64,000 nt of DNA from Clitoria ternatea (lineage: Eukaryota; Streptophyta; Magnoliopsida; Fabales; Fabaceae). Position numbers and translations under genes: made by a program. Shown in pieces: positions 62,960 to 64,000 of this stretch (position 1 is its first letter; every line of letters starts with the position of its first letter). The notes beneath the pieces were generated by a model. The model was given only the letters and a program-made list of their open reading frames with translations, was not told where the DNA came from and did not search any database. The DNA is taken from positions 9,905,001 to 9,969,000 of the forward strand of contig CM075671.1 of assembly GCA_037962975.1 (NCBI GenBank), written 5' to 3'.

Positions 62960-64000
62960 ACAAACATGACAGGAAGCTAAAACTTAGTAATAATATACTT
63001 ATCCCTTACTTTTTAAAGTATTACTTTAAAAGAAATTATTTATAATAATTTCTTAATATTTATTCATATTATTGTTAATAAATTTTTCTTAAATTTTTAA
63101 TAAAAGTATATAATTTCTATAACTTACTTTTATCTTTCAAAATAAATTATTTAATTAAATTTTAGAATAATTTTTAGTTATTAAAAAAAAGTATTGTTTT
63201 ATGAAAATAATATATTCATATATGTATATATATATATATGAAAATATTTGATTCTCAAATGGAAATGAGAATACTTCAATAATATTTCTTTTTAAACTTC
63301 TAAAAATAAGAGTTTCAATTTCAAAAGTGTTGTATTATATACTTTTCAAGTATTATAATTAAAGATGGAAAAATATCGATAATTCAAACTTGTGTCTAAA
63401 GTAAATTAATTTCCTATAAATGCTATAAAGAAGGTTCAGAATATATGTTAAGACTTTGAAACTCAAATCATTTGTGAATGATAAAGAAAAATTGTACTGA
63501 AATTCTTCTGCGTGTGGCAGAACTTATTTAAGAGTTTGGAAATGTACAGTTTATCGGGGTGGCTATGTTGTGGTTTATAGGCCCCAAAGATATAATTTAT
63601 ATTTGATTTTCTAAAAGTCTTAACCAACTCAATACGTGAGTAGCTCATGCATCATGAATCATTAAAGAGAAATGAGATGTGATATTGTCTGGGGACGGAT
63701 TATAGAAACCGAAGATACATTAGAGGACAAGCCTTGTGATGAGAGGGTGTGAAAGGGTGCTTCAGGGACCTGGGGTCGCTCCCTAGTGTCGGGTACTTTC
63801 ACAATAAAAACCTTCTCAATCTGACTAGTCTCTAAGTGTTTCTATGCCAATTGAGCTGTTTATATGTCATGAAGGCATTTATGTTATTATTATTCAGAAT
63901 TATGGAACAGTGTAAACTCCTGGTTGGCCTAGTGCAAACTAAAACTTTAAGGGCCCATATGAATAAACTGAATGAGATAGTATTAAAAGCATTACATGTC
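62960..64000. other. AT-rich DNA, no gene seen
   Basis: No gene recognised. A (TA)-rich run lies at about 63218-63239. The segment 63690-63830 is less AT-rich (CTGGGGTCGCTCCC), stands out from its surroundings, and is unassigned. Confidence 0.4.

Overview
The window is nuclear DNA from a eudicot plant, probably a legume of the bean/cowpea/soybean group. It is AT-rich, genes are interrupted by GT-AG introns, and plant transposon families (Ty1/copia, Ty3/gypsy-type LTR, CACTA, hAT-like, Tourist-like, Helitron-like) fill the space between genes. The legume assignment is inference from the overall look of the COP1 protein and the repeats; no species marker was tested.

Two intact host genes are supported exon by exon, both on the minus strand. 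At 685-3677 lies a five-exon gene for a plant/fungal atypical dual-specificity phosphatase (PFA-DSP, At1g05000/SIW14-like; 214 aa, motif HCKRGKHRTG). At 45112-57912 lies a 13-exon COP1 gene (669 aa: RING, coiled coil, bipartite NLS, WD40), the E3 ligase that represses light signalling. COP1 spreads over 12.8 kb mainly because introns 9 and 10 hold transposon relics.

Between them: 3.7-11.1 kb is AT-rich noncoding DNA. From 11.15 to 16.6 kb two copia remnants stand in tandem, the second split by a 2,941-bp CACTA element with a clean TTA target duplication. From 16.88 to 21.45 kb there is a three-level nest: a Tourist-like element holds a small hAT-like element, which holds a 3.6-kb TGTAAC...GTTACA sequence best read as a solo LTR. 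From 22.36 to 30.6 kb is an accessory block with a Helitron-like left end, a 211-bp tandem array, a decayed 11-exon RPA70-like gene (one frameshift, one in-frame stop), a duplicated segment on either side of that gene, and a minus-strand coiled-coil ORF without an ATG start. From 30.6 to 45.1 kb I see microsatellites and decayed repeats but no gene. Beyond COP1 (58.2-64.0 kb) the sequence is extremely AT-rich with several tandem arrays (80-bp and 27-bp units).

No tRNA, rRNA or CRISPR array was found. Nothing here looks like a new gene system. The most notable observations are the nested insertions with readable target duplications, the hairpin-forming subterminal array of the CACTA element, the RPA-like relic in a Helitron-like setting, and the transposon load in the COP1 introns.
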